The notes under the pieces were generated by a model. It ran no database searches and was not told the origin of the DNA. It was given only the letters and a program-made list of their open reading frames with translations. Positions 43,264 through 50,810 of a stretch of DNA of 64,000 nt are shown piece after piece (position 1 is the stretch's first letter; each line of letters starts with the position of its first letter). The stretch is from Edaphobacter acidisoli (GTDB taxonomy: Bacteria; Acidobacteriota; Terriglobia; Terriglobales; Acidobacteriaceae), in contig NZ_BMJB01000001.1 in assembly GCF_014642855.1 (NCBI RefSeq), forward strand, positions 1,860,001 to 1,924,000, given 5' to 3'. Both the position numbers and the translations under genes were made by a program.

Positions 43264-43591
43264 ATCCGCCCTCCAGCACTCCTTTAGACCGGGCCACACG
43301 CAACAGCTCCTCCAGCCGCTCCGTCTCTTCCCGCACACGCTTACCTCCGGTAACAGTAAGCCTGTAGCAGCGCCGACGGTCCGAACTCTCCGTCTCCACC
43401 TCGTCGATGTACCCAGCCTCAAGAAGAGTTTGAATTGAACCGTATAAAGTCCCCGGTCCTAAACGCACCCGCCCGGAAGTCTGCTCAGCAACACGGCGCA
43501 TCACCCCATAGCCATGCAGGTCCCCATCCACCAGAGCAAGCAGGATGTGGAAGGCAGCCGAGGGTAACGGATCGAGAGTTTTCTTTGGCAT
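43256..43591 (-). CDS. PadR family transcriptional regulator
   Basis: A 111-residue winged-helix regulator. LPSAAFHILLALVDGDLHGYGVMRRVAEQT is the PadR N-terminal signature, followed by RLGPGTLYGSIQTLLEAGYIDEV and RCYRLTVTGGKRV. The short length indicates PadR subfamily 2, with a single C-terminal dimerisation helix. It begins almost at the start of its own transcript and is co-translated with the membrane/Ig-like protein, which is probably its main target. Confidence 0.88.
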   Translation of the reverse strand: MPKKTLDPLPSAAFHILLALVDGDLHGYGVMRRVAEQTSGRVRLGPGTLYGSIQTLLEAGYIDEVETESSDRRRCYRLTVTGGKRVREETERLEELLRVARSKGVLEGGYV

Positions 43592-43647
43592 AGTCGTAAA
43601 TCGATATATCGACTAACGACTATAATCTCTATCAGCAATCTTTGCAA
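43591..43647 (-). promoter_or_regulatory. Promoter and nested palindromic operator of padR
   Basis: On the minus strand TTGCAA (43642-43647) and TATAGT (43619-43624) are 17 bp apart. From the -10 box to the start codon runs a nested palindrome: TAGTCGT (43591-43597) against ACGACTA (43616-43622), with the perfect TCGATATATCGA (43601-43612) in the centre. PadR bound here would block initiation. The leader is very short and lacks a Shine-Dalgarno sequence. Confidence 0.72.
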
Positions 43648-43677
43648 TAGAAATCGCCGAACCCATCGAAAAAACCA

Positions 43678-43938
43678 TGTCAAGCCCCCACGCATCCCAA
43701 ATCTCCCGCAACCCCCACAAAACAATCAGAAATTACTCACTCCAATCTGGCGGTTTAGTTTTCTCCGCCCGGCTACAATGGAAATAGCAGATAACAAACA
43801 CAAAAGCCCCGGACACAACCCGAGTCTTCGCATCTCTAAACCCTTTGCTCCAGGGAGCAGAATGGCAGGAGAGAAGTACCCCACGCCTAACCCATTTATT
43901 TTTAATACTTTAGTACTTAAGTACGGGGAGGGGGTACC
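43678..43938. repeat. Structured intergenic element, copy 2
   Basis: This fills most of the 430-bp gap between padR and the LysR gene and parallels 18091-18312. Shared blocks are TGTCAAGCCCC, TGGCGGTTTAG with TTTTCTCC, TACAAT, ACACAAAAGCCCCGG, AAGTACCCC, AATACTTTAGTACTTAAG and GGGGGTACC. Here the internal stem is TGCTCC-AG-GGAGCA (43846-43859) in place of the strong terminator of copy 1. Both copies have the same orientation. The rest of the gap shows no gene. Confidence 0.7.
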
Positions 43939-44022
43939 AACTGCAAATGCCGCGAGATAGGAAGCGCCGCACCCATCCGCAAGTGCTAGCCTTGATTACG
44001 ACTTCCACCCACTCGGAGCCCC

Positions 44023-44946
44023 ATGGACTTTGAACAACTGAAGACATTCCTTGAGGTCTGGCACCAGAAGAGCTTCTCGAAAGCTGCCAGAAAGCTCCGC
44101 ATCACCCAGCCGGCCGTCTCCGCGCAGATCCACTCGCTCGAACGCGAGGTCGGCGAGCGGCTCTTCGACCGCAAGGGCGGCAAAATCACCTTCACCCCCG
44201 CAGGCCGCGTCTTCGAGCCCTTCGCCGAGCACGCCCTCGACTGCCAGCGCCATCTCCTCCTGATGGTCTCCGAGCAGCGCCGCTCCCCTCGCGGCGAAAT
44301 CTCCATCAGCGCCCAGGAGTCCACGAGCCTCTACGTCCTGCCCGATGTCTTCGCCGAATTCAAAAAGCACTTCCCCAAAGTCGCCCTCAAAATCGCCCGC
44401 GCCGAGCGCGCCCGCACCATCGAAGCCCTGCTCGCCCGCGAAGTCGACTTCGGCGTCGTCTCGCTCCCGGTCACCGACAAACGCTTCGTCGTCGAAACCC
44501 TGCACATCGACGAACTCGCGCTCGCCGTTCCAAAGGGACATCCCCTCACTTCAGTCGCGAATCCAGGCCCGAAGGACCTCGTAAAATTCCCGTTCCTTCT
44601 GCCCAAACAAGGACGCCAGCGCGACCTCTTTCTCAACCTCTTCCGCATGCACGACATCTATCCCAAATCCGTCATGGAAGTAGAAAGCAGCGAACTGATG
44701 AAGCGATTCATCCTCGCAGGACTTGGAATCGGCTTCCTGCCAAGCATCAACATCGACGCGGAAGTAAAAGCCGGCAGCATCGCCATCATCAAAATCGAAG
44801 AGCTGAAGGTCTCCCGCGACCTCGGCCTGATCTACCTGAAGGAAAAGACCCTTCCCCACGCAGCCAAAGCTTTTTTACAGATCGCAATCGGAGGCGTGCG
44901 GCTCGATCCCTTCGAGTCGTCGAACCGCACCCCATCCCGCGACTAG
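44023..44946 (+). CDS. LysR family transcriptional regulator
   Basis: A 307-residue regulator with an N-terminal winged helix (FEQLKTFLEVWHQKSFSKAARKL and ITQPAVSAQIHSLEREVGERLF) and an effector-binding domain from about residue 90 (GEISISAQESTSLYVLP, LLAREVDFGVVSLPV, LAGLGIGFLPSI). It ends 17 bp from the end of the convergent glnB gene. LysR proteins usually control a divergent neighbour; here the only upstream sequence is the structured repeat, so its target is not apparent. Involvement in nitrogen control is speculation from proximity. Confidence 0.92.
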   Translation: MDFEQLKTFLEVWHQKSFSKAARKLRITQPAVSAQIHSLEREVGERLFDRKGGKITFTPAGRVFEPFAEHALDCQRHLLLMVSEQRRSPRGEISISAQESTSLYVLPDVFAEFKKHFPKVALKIARAERARTIEALLAREVDFGVVSLPVTDKRFVVETLHIDELALAVPKGHPLTSVANPGPKDLVKFPFLLPKQGRQRDLFLNLFRMHDIYPKSVMEVESSELMKRFILAGLGIGFLPSINIDAEVKAGSIAIIKIEELKVSRDLGLIYLKEKTLPHAAKAFLQIAIGGVRLDPFESSNRTPSRD

Positions 44947-44963
44947 CAAAATACGCGCCAGGT

Positions 44964-45302
44964 CTACAGCGCCGTATCACCTCGTTCACGGTTGCGAATC
45001 CGAATAGCATCGGCGGCTTTGAAGAGAAATATCTTGCCATCGCCTATCTCGCCTGTCGCCGCGTTCGCAGCAATTGTCTCCACAATCTGCTCTACGCGGT
45101 TATCGGCAACGACGATCTCAATGCGCAGTTTGGGAATCAGGCTGACCTCATACTCGCGCCCGCGATAGGTCTCGCTATGGCCCTTCTGCCGCCCGTGTCC
45201 GCGCACCTCCGACACCGTCATCCCCTCGATGCCAAGCTCCGAGAGCGCCTCTTTAATCTGGTCAAATTTACTTGGCCTTACAATCGCTTCGATCTTCGTC
45301 AT
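44964..45302 (-). CDS. glnB: P-II nitrogen regulatory protein
   Basis: A 112-residue PII signal protein. KIEAIVRPSKFDQIKEAL, GMTVSEVRGHGRQKG, the T-loop tyrosine at residue 51 in YRGREY, and the B-loop NAATGEIGDGKIFLF are all present, so nucleotide and 2-oxoglutarate sensing and uridylylation at Tyr51 are expected. It lies 102 bp downstream of amtB on the same strand, and GlnK-like control of AmtB is the probable job. The tail (RIRNRERGDTAL) is typical. Confidence 0.95.
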   Translation of the reverse strand: MTKIEAIVRPSKFDQIKEALSELGIEGMTVSEVRGHGRQKGHSETYRGREYEVSLIPKLRIEIVVADNRVEQIVETIAANAATGEIGDGKIFLFKAADAIRIRNRERGDTAL

Positions 45303-45363
45303 ATCTCCCTCTCATCCAACAGGGTTAAGTTGAGCGGATTACTCTCACCGTGCGAAGAATGAA

Positions 45364-45399
45364 GCTTTCAGGAGACAGCCTGCGCTGTCCTCTGAAAGC
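45364..45399 (-). terminator. Intercistronic hairpin between amtB and glnB
   Basis: GCTTTCAGGAGACAGC (45364-45379) pairs with GCTGTCCTCTGAAAGC (45384-45399), a 16-bp stem with two adjacent mismatches and a 4-nt loop. On the minus strand it is followed by TTCATTCTTC. It may be a partial terminator or an RNA-processing site that sets different levels of AmtB and PII. Confidence 0.6.
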
Positions 45400-45404
45400 A
45401 GTAC

Positions 45405-46970
45405 TTAGTCCTTCAAGCCATGCGAGCCCGTAGGCGTTCCAAGTGCTGTGATGACATACTCGGGATACGCTGAGATACCATGCTCGTGCAGATCGAGGCC
45501 ATACAACTCGCCCTCTTTCGACACGCGCAGCGTACCCGTCAGATTGACCAGCCACATCACCAGCATCGCAACCGCAAACGTCGAGCAGGTAATAATTGCG
45601 CTGCCGATAAACTGCGCCTTCAGCAGCGTCAATCCGCCACCGTAAAAGAGCCCCTTCAGCGGAGCACTGTTGTCCGGCGCAATCGGTCCGGTCGCACCAT
45701 ACTTACCCACAGCAAACAGGCCAAGCGACAGCGTCCCCCAGATGCCGCAGATGCCATGCACCGGCACCGCGCCGATCGGGTCATCGATACGCAGCCACTC
45801 CAGCAGTTCGACACCGTAAACTACGATGATGCCTGCAATACCCCCCAGGAGTATTGCCCCAGTCGGGCTGACCCAGTAACAAGGACACGTAATCGCGACC
45901 AGGCCGGCAAGGAAGCCGTTCACCGTAAAGCTCATGTCCCACTTCTTGCTCATGAAGTACGCAACAAACATCGCAGTCAGGCCAGCAGCACATGCAGCCA
46001 GTGTGGTGTTCGCCGAAACTCGGCCGATGCCCTCGAAGTCCATCGCCGAAAGCGTGCTGCCTGGGTTGAATCCATACCACCCGAACCACAGCAGCAAGCC
46101 GCCCGACGCAGCAATCGTCAGGTCATGCGGAAGCATCGGCCCGCCACCATCGCGCTTGAACTTCCTGCCAAGGCGCGGCCCAAGTACAAGCGAACCGGCA
46201 AGCGCAATCACACCGCCAATCGTGTGGACAACGGTAGATCCGGCGAAGTCATGAAAGCTCTGGCCGAGCCCAGGCAGAAAGAATCCGGCAGAACCCATCG
46301 TTGCGAGGAAGCCATCCGGCCCCCAGGCCCAGTGACCAATAATCGGATAGATAAAGCCCGACACCGCCACGCTGTAAAGCAGATCGCCCACGAATCCAGT
46401 GCGCCCGATCATCGCCCCGGAAGTAATCGTCGAGCACGTATCGGCAAACGCAAACTGGAATATCCAGAAGGCCAGGAACGCCACGCCCGTTCCTTCATAC
46501 GTTGCAGGCGCGTCCTTCAAAAAGAACCAGTGATATCCAATGAACCCATTGCCATGGCTGAACATAAACGCGAAACCAATCGCATAGAACAGCAGGCCGC
46601 ACAAGCATGTATCGACCACGCATTCCATCAGCACGTTCACCGTCTCTCGCGAACGGCAGAAGCCGGCTTCGAGCATCGTGAACCCGACCTGCATACCAAA
46701 CACGAGAAACGCCGCAATCAGTGTCCAGGCCGTATTCACAGGATTGACAATGTCCGCTGCCTTCACCGGCGAGTCCGCTGCAAACACCTTGGTAAAGCAC
46801 AGATCAGACACAGCGTGCGCAAGAAACAGCACCGCAGCCACGCCGAGCACTTTGCCGGCGAGCGTGACCATGCCATATTTGCGCCACTCCGGCTGGCGCA
46901 ACCGATCGCTAAACCGGCTGAGTTTCTGTGAAAGGGTCAAATGTAAACCTGCATCCAGGGTTCTAGGCAT
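45405..46970 (-). CDS. amtB: Ammonium transporter
   Basis: A 521-residue Amt family channel of 11 helices with an extra N-terminal region. A basic stretch of ~35 residues and one hydrophobic segment (~38-55) precede the usual core, which opens NTAWTLIAAFLVFGMQVGFTMLEAGF. Pore features include FQFAFADTCSTITSGAM, FHDFAGSTVVHTIGGVIAL, the twin-histidine helix regions and DPIGAVPVHGICGIWGTL. The ATG at 46970 is preceded by AGGAG at good spacing. The N-terminal extension is longer than the E. coli signal peptide and could be an uncleaved anchor. It is co-directional with glnB, in the reverse of the common glnK-amtB order. Confidence 0.95.
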   Translation of the reverse strand: MPRTLDAGLHLTLSQKLSRFSDRLRQPEWRKYGMVTLAGKVLGVAAVLFLAHAVSDLCFTKVFAADSPVKAADIVNPVNTAWTLIAAFLVFGMQVGFTMLEAGFCRSRETVNVLMECVVDTCLCGLLFYAIGFAFMFSHGNGFIGYHWFFLKDAPATYEGTGVAFLAFWIFQFAFADTCSTITSGAMIGRTGFVGDLLYSVAVSGFIYPIIGHWAWGPDGFLATMGSAGFFLPGLGQSFHDFAGSTVVHTIGGVIALAGSLVLGPRLGRKFKRDGGGPMLPHDLTIAASGGLLLWFGWYGFNPGSTLSAMDFEGIGRVSANTTLAACAAGLTAMFVAYFMSKKWDMSFTVNGFLAGLVAITCPCYWVSPTGAILLGGIAGIIVVYGVELLEWLRIDDPIGAVPVHGICGIWGTLSLGLFAVGKYGATGPIAPDNSAPLKGLFYGGGLTLLKAQFIGSAIITCSTFAVAMLVMWLVNLTGTLRVSKEGELYGLDLHEHGISAYPEYVITALGTPTGSHGLKD

Positions 46971-47538
46971 AGAGAGCTCCTTCTGCTGTGAATCGTGAAA
47001 AATTGACGAGAGTGACAGGTTGGAGACACTTATCGCCGTGCCGGCGGAGAGCATTCATGGCTACCCGGTCAGACATTAACGGCAAAAATTGACACGTGAT
47101 AGTTGCAACCTACACAGCGCAGAAGAATGTGCCAAGACTGTATTTCCTGGAAAAAGATTTTTTTATCGGCCTGATTAGCTATCGAAATCGACCCGCCACA
47201 CGCTCACTTTCTCGTGCTACTTTACGGACTTCTTATGACTTCCTCATGACCTTCTTACGGAAGCCAATATGAAATGGAAATCAGAGCGAACGCATCCCGC
47301 AATCACTTTCTTTGATAACAACTATCGAATGCATTGATGACGCGCGAATGATGTAGGTCGGCCCAAAACGAGCGTGCTATACCCAAACTGCAAGCCCTGA
47401 CAATCTGCTGCGGTCTTTTGCTCCGCACTGCATTTCCATGGCCCCAGGACGTGCCACCTATCTCATTGCGTGTCTTCCGCACCGCATTTTGTGCCTCCTT
47501 CCACGCCTGCAATCAACCCTTTGAAAGGACCGACAAAG
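46971..47538. other. Divergent control region between amtB and porin
   Basis: About 570 bp without a credible gene. It must carry promoters for amtB (minus) and the porin (plus). A run of 7-mers with an 11-bp period lies at 47219-47258 and is listed separately. A TGGCAC...GC match near 47119-47135 on the minus strand resembles a sigma-54 site, but the GG and GC are eleven bases apart instead of ten. The T-rich stretch at 47155-47165 is the most AT-rich part. Confidence 0.5.
47219..47258 (+). promoter_or_regulatory. Four direct 7-mers at 11-bp spacing (OmpR/PhoB-type site)
   Basis: The blocks ACTTTAC, TTCTTAT, TCCTCAT and TTCTTAC are separated by the 4-nt linkers GGAC, GACT and GACC. Eleven-base direct repeats on one face of the helix are what OmpR/PhoB-family response regulators bind. 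It stands about 280 bp before the porin start. The regulator is not identified. Confidence 0.45.
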
Positions 47539-48753
47539 ATGCCACACACACATAACGAAAAGGCCCACATGAGAATTGCCATTGCGATACTGACCAGTTG
47601 CGCTCTGATTGCACTCCCTGCATGCTTTGCGCAGAGCACATCTCCAGCCCCGGCAGCCCCAGCCGCGGCACCGGCACCTGCCGCTCCAACACCCCTCGCC
47701 ATGCCTTCCATGTCCGGCCCATTACAGCTTGCGCCGCCTCACATGATTGAGAATGGAAGCATAGCCGTCAACGGCATTCTCAGCGGCATGGGATGGACCG
47801 AAGGCGATCACGTCGCAGGCGACAACTCCACTCATTACGACGTCAGTAACGCACAGGTCTTCGTCCAGAAGGTCAACGGATGGTGGCAGTTTTATTTACA
47901 AGGCGGTGCCTACAACCTTCCGGCAATTGGAACGCCATTCCTCTCAACCTCCGACACCGTCAAGAACATCTACGGCCCCTTTCCGCAGGGATACTTGAAG
48001 CTCGTCAAAGGAAACTACGACATCAAGATCGGAGCGCTGCCCACTCTGATCGGCGCCGAATACACCTTCAGCTTCGAGAATATGAACATCGAGCGTGGCC
48101 TGCTATGGAACCAGGAGAACGCCGTCAATAAAGGCATCCAACTCGACGACACCTACAAGAAGCTGGCCCTCTCGGTCTCCTGGAACGACGGCTATTATTC
48201 GAATCGCTACACCTGGTTGTGGGGCTCAGCCACCTACACCTTTAACCCCGTGCACAGCCTCGCGTTCATCGCCGGAGGAAACGCCGGCGCATACGCTAAA
48301 AACACCGCAGCGACTCCTCTCTACCTGAACAACGAGCAGATCTACAACCTGATCTACACCTACACCAAGGGAAACTGGGTCATTCAGCCATACTTCCAAT
48401 TGACCGACGTACCCACCAACGCAAGAATCGGGATCATACAGGGAGCAGGAACAAAAGGCGGAGCAGTCCTCGCGACCTACAACTTTAAACGCGGCTTCTC
48501 CCTCGCCGTTCGTCCTGAATACATCAAGACCACCGGAAGCGCAACGAGCGGGGCCATCAACTTACTGTATGGTCCAGGCAGCGGCGCCTTTGGCCTCACG
48601 CTGACTCCCACCTATCACAAGGATGCGTTCTTCATGCGTGGGGAATTTGCTCTGGTCCATGCGACGAACATGACCCTTGGCGATGCCTTCGGACCCACTG
48701 GCCAAAGCGCCAATCAGCCGCGCGGAGTTCTCGAAACCGGCTTCATCTTCTAA
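47539..48753 (+). CDS. Outer-membrane beta-barrel porin (OmpL/bbp2-like)
   Basis: A 404-residue exported protein. A short polar lead is followed by a signal peptide (AIAILTSCALIALPACFA), then an Ala/Pro-rich linker (about residues 35-60), and from ~70 a barrel of alternating strands (VNGWWQFYLQGGAYNL, GYLKLVKGNYDIKIG, LALSVSWNDGYYSNRYTW, TYNFKRGFSLAVRPEYI) ending ETGFIF with a terminal Phe. This matches putative beta-barrel porin-2 proteins. The ATG at 47539 has AAAGGA nine bases ahead; an internal ATG at 47569 is an alternative. Beside amtB it may admit small nitrogen compounds, but that is inference. Confidence 0.78.
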   Translation: MPHTHNEKAHMRIAIAILTSCALIALPACFAQSTSPAPAAPAAAPAPAAPTPLAMPSMSGPLQLAPPHMIENGSIAVNGILSGMGWTEGDHVAGDNSTHYDVSNAQVFVQKVNGWWQFYLQGGAYNLPAIGTPFLSTSDTVKNIYGPFPQGYLKLVKGNYDIKIGALPTLIGAEYTFSFENMNIERGLLWNQENAVNKGIQLDDTYKKLALSVSWNDGYYSNRYTWLWGSATYTFNPVHSLAFIAGGNAGAYAKNTAATPLYLNNEQIYNLIYTYTKGNWVIQPYFQLTDVPTNARIGIIQGAGTKGGAVLATYNFKRGFSLAVRPEYIKTTGSATSGAINLLYGPGSGAFGLTLTPTYHKDAFFMRGEFALVHATNMTLGDAFGPTGQSANQPRGVLETGFIF

Positions 48754-48808
48754 CACTGCCGCGCGCAGAGCCTGGGTGCTTCTGGCTCATCTCTGGGAAC
48801 AATACTAT

Positions 48809-48837
48809 GGGGCACGGGAGTGCTACTTCCCTGCCCC
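48809..48837 (+). terminator. Terminator of the porin gene overlapping the clc 3' end
   Basis: GGGGCA-C-GGGA (48809-48819) pairs with TCCCTGCCCC (48828-48837), a ten-base-pair stem with one bulged C, followed by ATTTCCATTT. The stop codon of the convergent chloride-channel gene lies in the loop. Confidence 0.6.
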
Positions 48838-50652
48838 ATTTCCATTTGCAGCCTGATTTGTGGTTACCTCGCGTGTCTCCTCCTGCACCAGCCAGCGCCG
48901 CAGTTGCAGCAGGTCGTTGGCGCGCGCGATGCCAATCGGCTTGCGCGACCCATGCGACTCCACAACAACAATGTTCTCGTTGTTCTTGAGCAGCATATCG
49001 CGATTGACCTGGTCCACCGCCTCGTCAGGATAAGCAATGACATAGTCCTGCCGCGCAAGCTCCCGCATCCTGAAGTGATGGTCCGGCGGCTCGACCTTCA
49101 ACAGATCATGCGCCTCAACAATCCCGACCAGGGCCCCGTCCTTCTCCACAATCGGAATCAACCCAACATGCCCAGGCGTGATGCGCCCAAGTACAGATCG
49201 CAGTTCTTCATCCGCATCGAGCACGCTGAACTGCTTCTGCATAATCTGATCGATGCGCGCTCGCATCAGCACAGGCACAGAGTAATCCTGAAGGATAATG
49301 AGCCCGCGTTTCACCAGCTTGCTCGTCATAATCGAATCGCGGCTGAACAACCGTACAAATCCATCTGCCACCATCACGCAAACAATCAACGGCATCAGCG
49401 CATTCGGATTGTGACTCAGCTCAAACAGGAAGACGATGCTGGTAAACGGAGCGCGCGCAATTCCTCCAAAGCACGCAGCCATCGCGGCCAGCGCATAGAA
49501 CGCCGGGTCGCCAACCAGGTGCGGAAAGATATGCTTACAGACAATTGCAAACGCAGCGCCGAAGCCTCCGCCAACAATCAACGACGGCGCAAACACACCA
49601 CCCGTCGTTCCCGATCCCAGCGAAACCACCAACGCAACAAACTTCGCAATCGAAACGCCGATCAGCTTCTTACCCGGCAAGCGATCATTGAGCATGTCGC
49701 GAATCGTGTCATATCCGGTGCCAAATATCTGCGGATAGAAGTAGCCAATGATGCCCAGAAACAACGCCCCAATCGCAGGCGACCAGATGAGCGCACGCTT
49801 AATCGGCAGATGATCGAAGAAATCCTCCAACCATCCCAGTGTACGAATCATCGCAATGCCGATGATGCCCATCAGCACGCCCATCACCGCAAACAGCCAC
49901 AGCTCATTCATGCTGGTCAGCCGAAAGGCAGGCGTTGGAAACAGTGGAGCCCATCCTACAAAATGGATGCGCACCCCAGTCGCCACTGCAGCCGCTAGCG
50001 CTACCGGGATAAACGAGCGCGCCCGAAACTCAAAGAGCAGCAACTCCACCGCCACCAGAATTCCGGCAAGTGGAGCGGTAAACGTCGCCGCCATACCGGC
50101 AGCTGCACCAGACGCAAGCAATACGCGCCGATAGTACGGTGTCAAGCCAACAGCCTGTCCAAACAGCGATCCAAACGCAGCGCCCGTCTGGATGATCGGC
50201 CCCTCCGCGCCAAATGGCCCGCCTGTTCCGATTGCAAATGCTGTGGCCAACGGTTTCAGAAGAGCGACGCGAAGACGCATCCTGCTATGCCCGAAGAGAA
50301 CAGCCTCCATCGCCTCCGGAATACCGTGCCCCTTCAGCGTCGGTTCCCAGTAATGGACCATGATGCCCACGACCAGCCCGCCAACCGGCGGAATCAGGAT
50401 CACCCAAAGACCGAGATGGTTATACGCAGGATTCGTGATGGCGAACGAAAACCTGCCGTAAAAAAAGATATTAGTGAACAAATAGATGAGTTCCAGAAGT
50501 CCCTGCGCAACCAGGCCGCCGATGAAGCCCACCAGCACAGCGTAGCCGCATATCTTGACCACCTCCGGCTCAAGCGCCACACCAAACTGGCTCTTCTTCC
50601 GCAGCTTCACCTCAGCGCCATTCGGGGCTTGCGTGAAAGGAAAATCAGCCAT
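48823..50652 (-). CDS. CLC chloride channel/antiporter with CBS pair (first)
   Basis: A 609-residue CLC transporter with 10-12 helices (to ~445) and two C-terminal CBS domains (~470-590, HVGLIPIVEKDGALVGIVEAHDL, NIVVVESHGSRKPIGIARANDL). The ion-path motifs are LKGHGIPEAMEAVLF, GGPFGAEGPIIQTGA with the gating glutamate Glu150, and GSGTTGGVFAPSLIVGGGFG. The first reads GHGIP where ClcA of E. coli has GSGIP. Adenine nucleotides often regulate such CBS pairs. It lies 158 bp after the second clc gene in the same direction. Confidence 0.92.
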   Translation of the reverse strand: MADFPFTQAPNGAEVKLRKKSQFGVALEPEVVKICGYAVLVGFIGGLVAQGLLELIYLFTNIFFYGRFSFAITNPAYNHLGLWVILIPPVGGLVVGIMVHYWEPTLKGHGIPEAMEAVLFGHSRMRLRVALLKPLATAFAIGTGGPFGAEGPIIQTGAAFGSLFGQAVGLTPYYRRVLLASGAAAGMAATFTAPLAGILVAVELLLFEFRARSFIPVALAAAVATGVRIHFVGWAPLFPTPAFRLTSMNELWLFAVMGVLMGIIGIAMIRTLGWLEDFFDHLPIKRALIWSPAIGALFLGIIGYFYPQIFGTGYDTIRDMLNDRLPGKKLIGVSIAKFVALVVSLGSGTTGGVFAPSLIVGGGFGAAFAIVCKHIFPHLVGDPAFYALAAMAACFGGIARAPFTSIVFLFELSHNPNALMPLIVCVMVADGFVRLFSRDSIMTSKLVKRGLIILQDYSVPVLMRARIDQIMQKQFSVLDADEELRSVLGRITPGHVGLIPIVEKDGALVGIVEAHDLLKVEPPDHHFRMRELARQDYVIAYPDEAVDQVNRDMLLKNNENIVVVESHGSRKPIGIARANDLLQLRRWLVQEETREVTTNQAANGNGAGK

Positions 50653-50810
50653 CGATCACCTCCGGCGGTCTTTATTGGTTCGCTTCGCTACTCCTGTCTA
50701 ATTTCCATCCATTCCGGTCAATCAATAAGACATCCATTCGTGCAAGCTGAAGCGTAGCCGAACTTCGACTGCGCCGACGCCCTCGAAATCATGCCGAACC
50801 TACTTAGTCC

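Noticed and set aside
45480..46931. A 483-codon open frame opposite amtB
   Set aside because: Its composition (Arg/His/Gln-rich) is the reverse-strand shadow of a membrane protein; amtB motifs are unambiguous.
47119..47135. A sigma-54 promoter for amtB (TGGCAC ... GC on the minus strand)
   Set aside because: The invariant GG and GC are eleven bases apart instead of ten and the TTGC part is not conserved.
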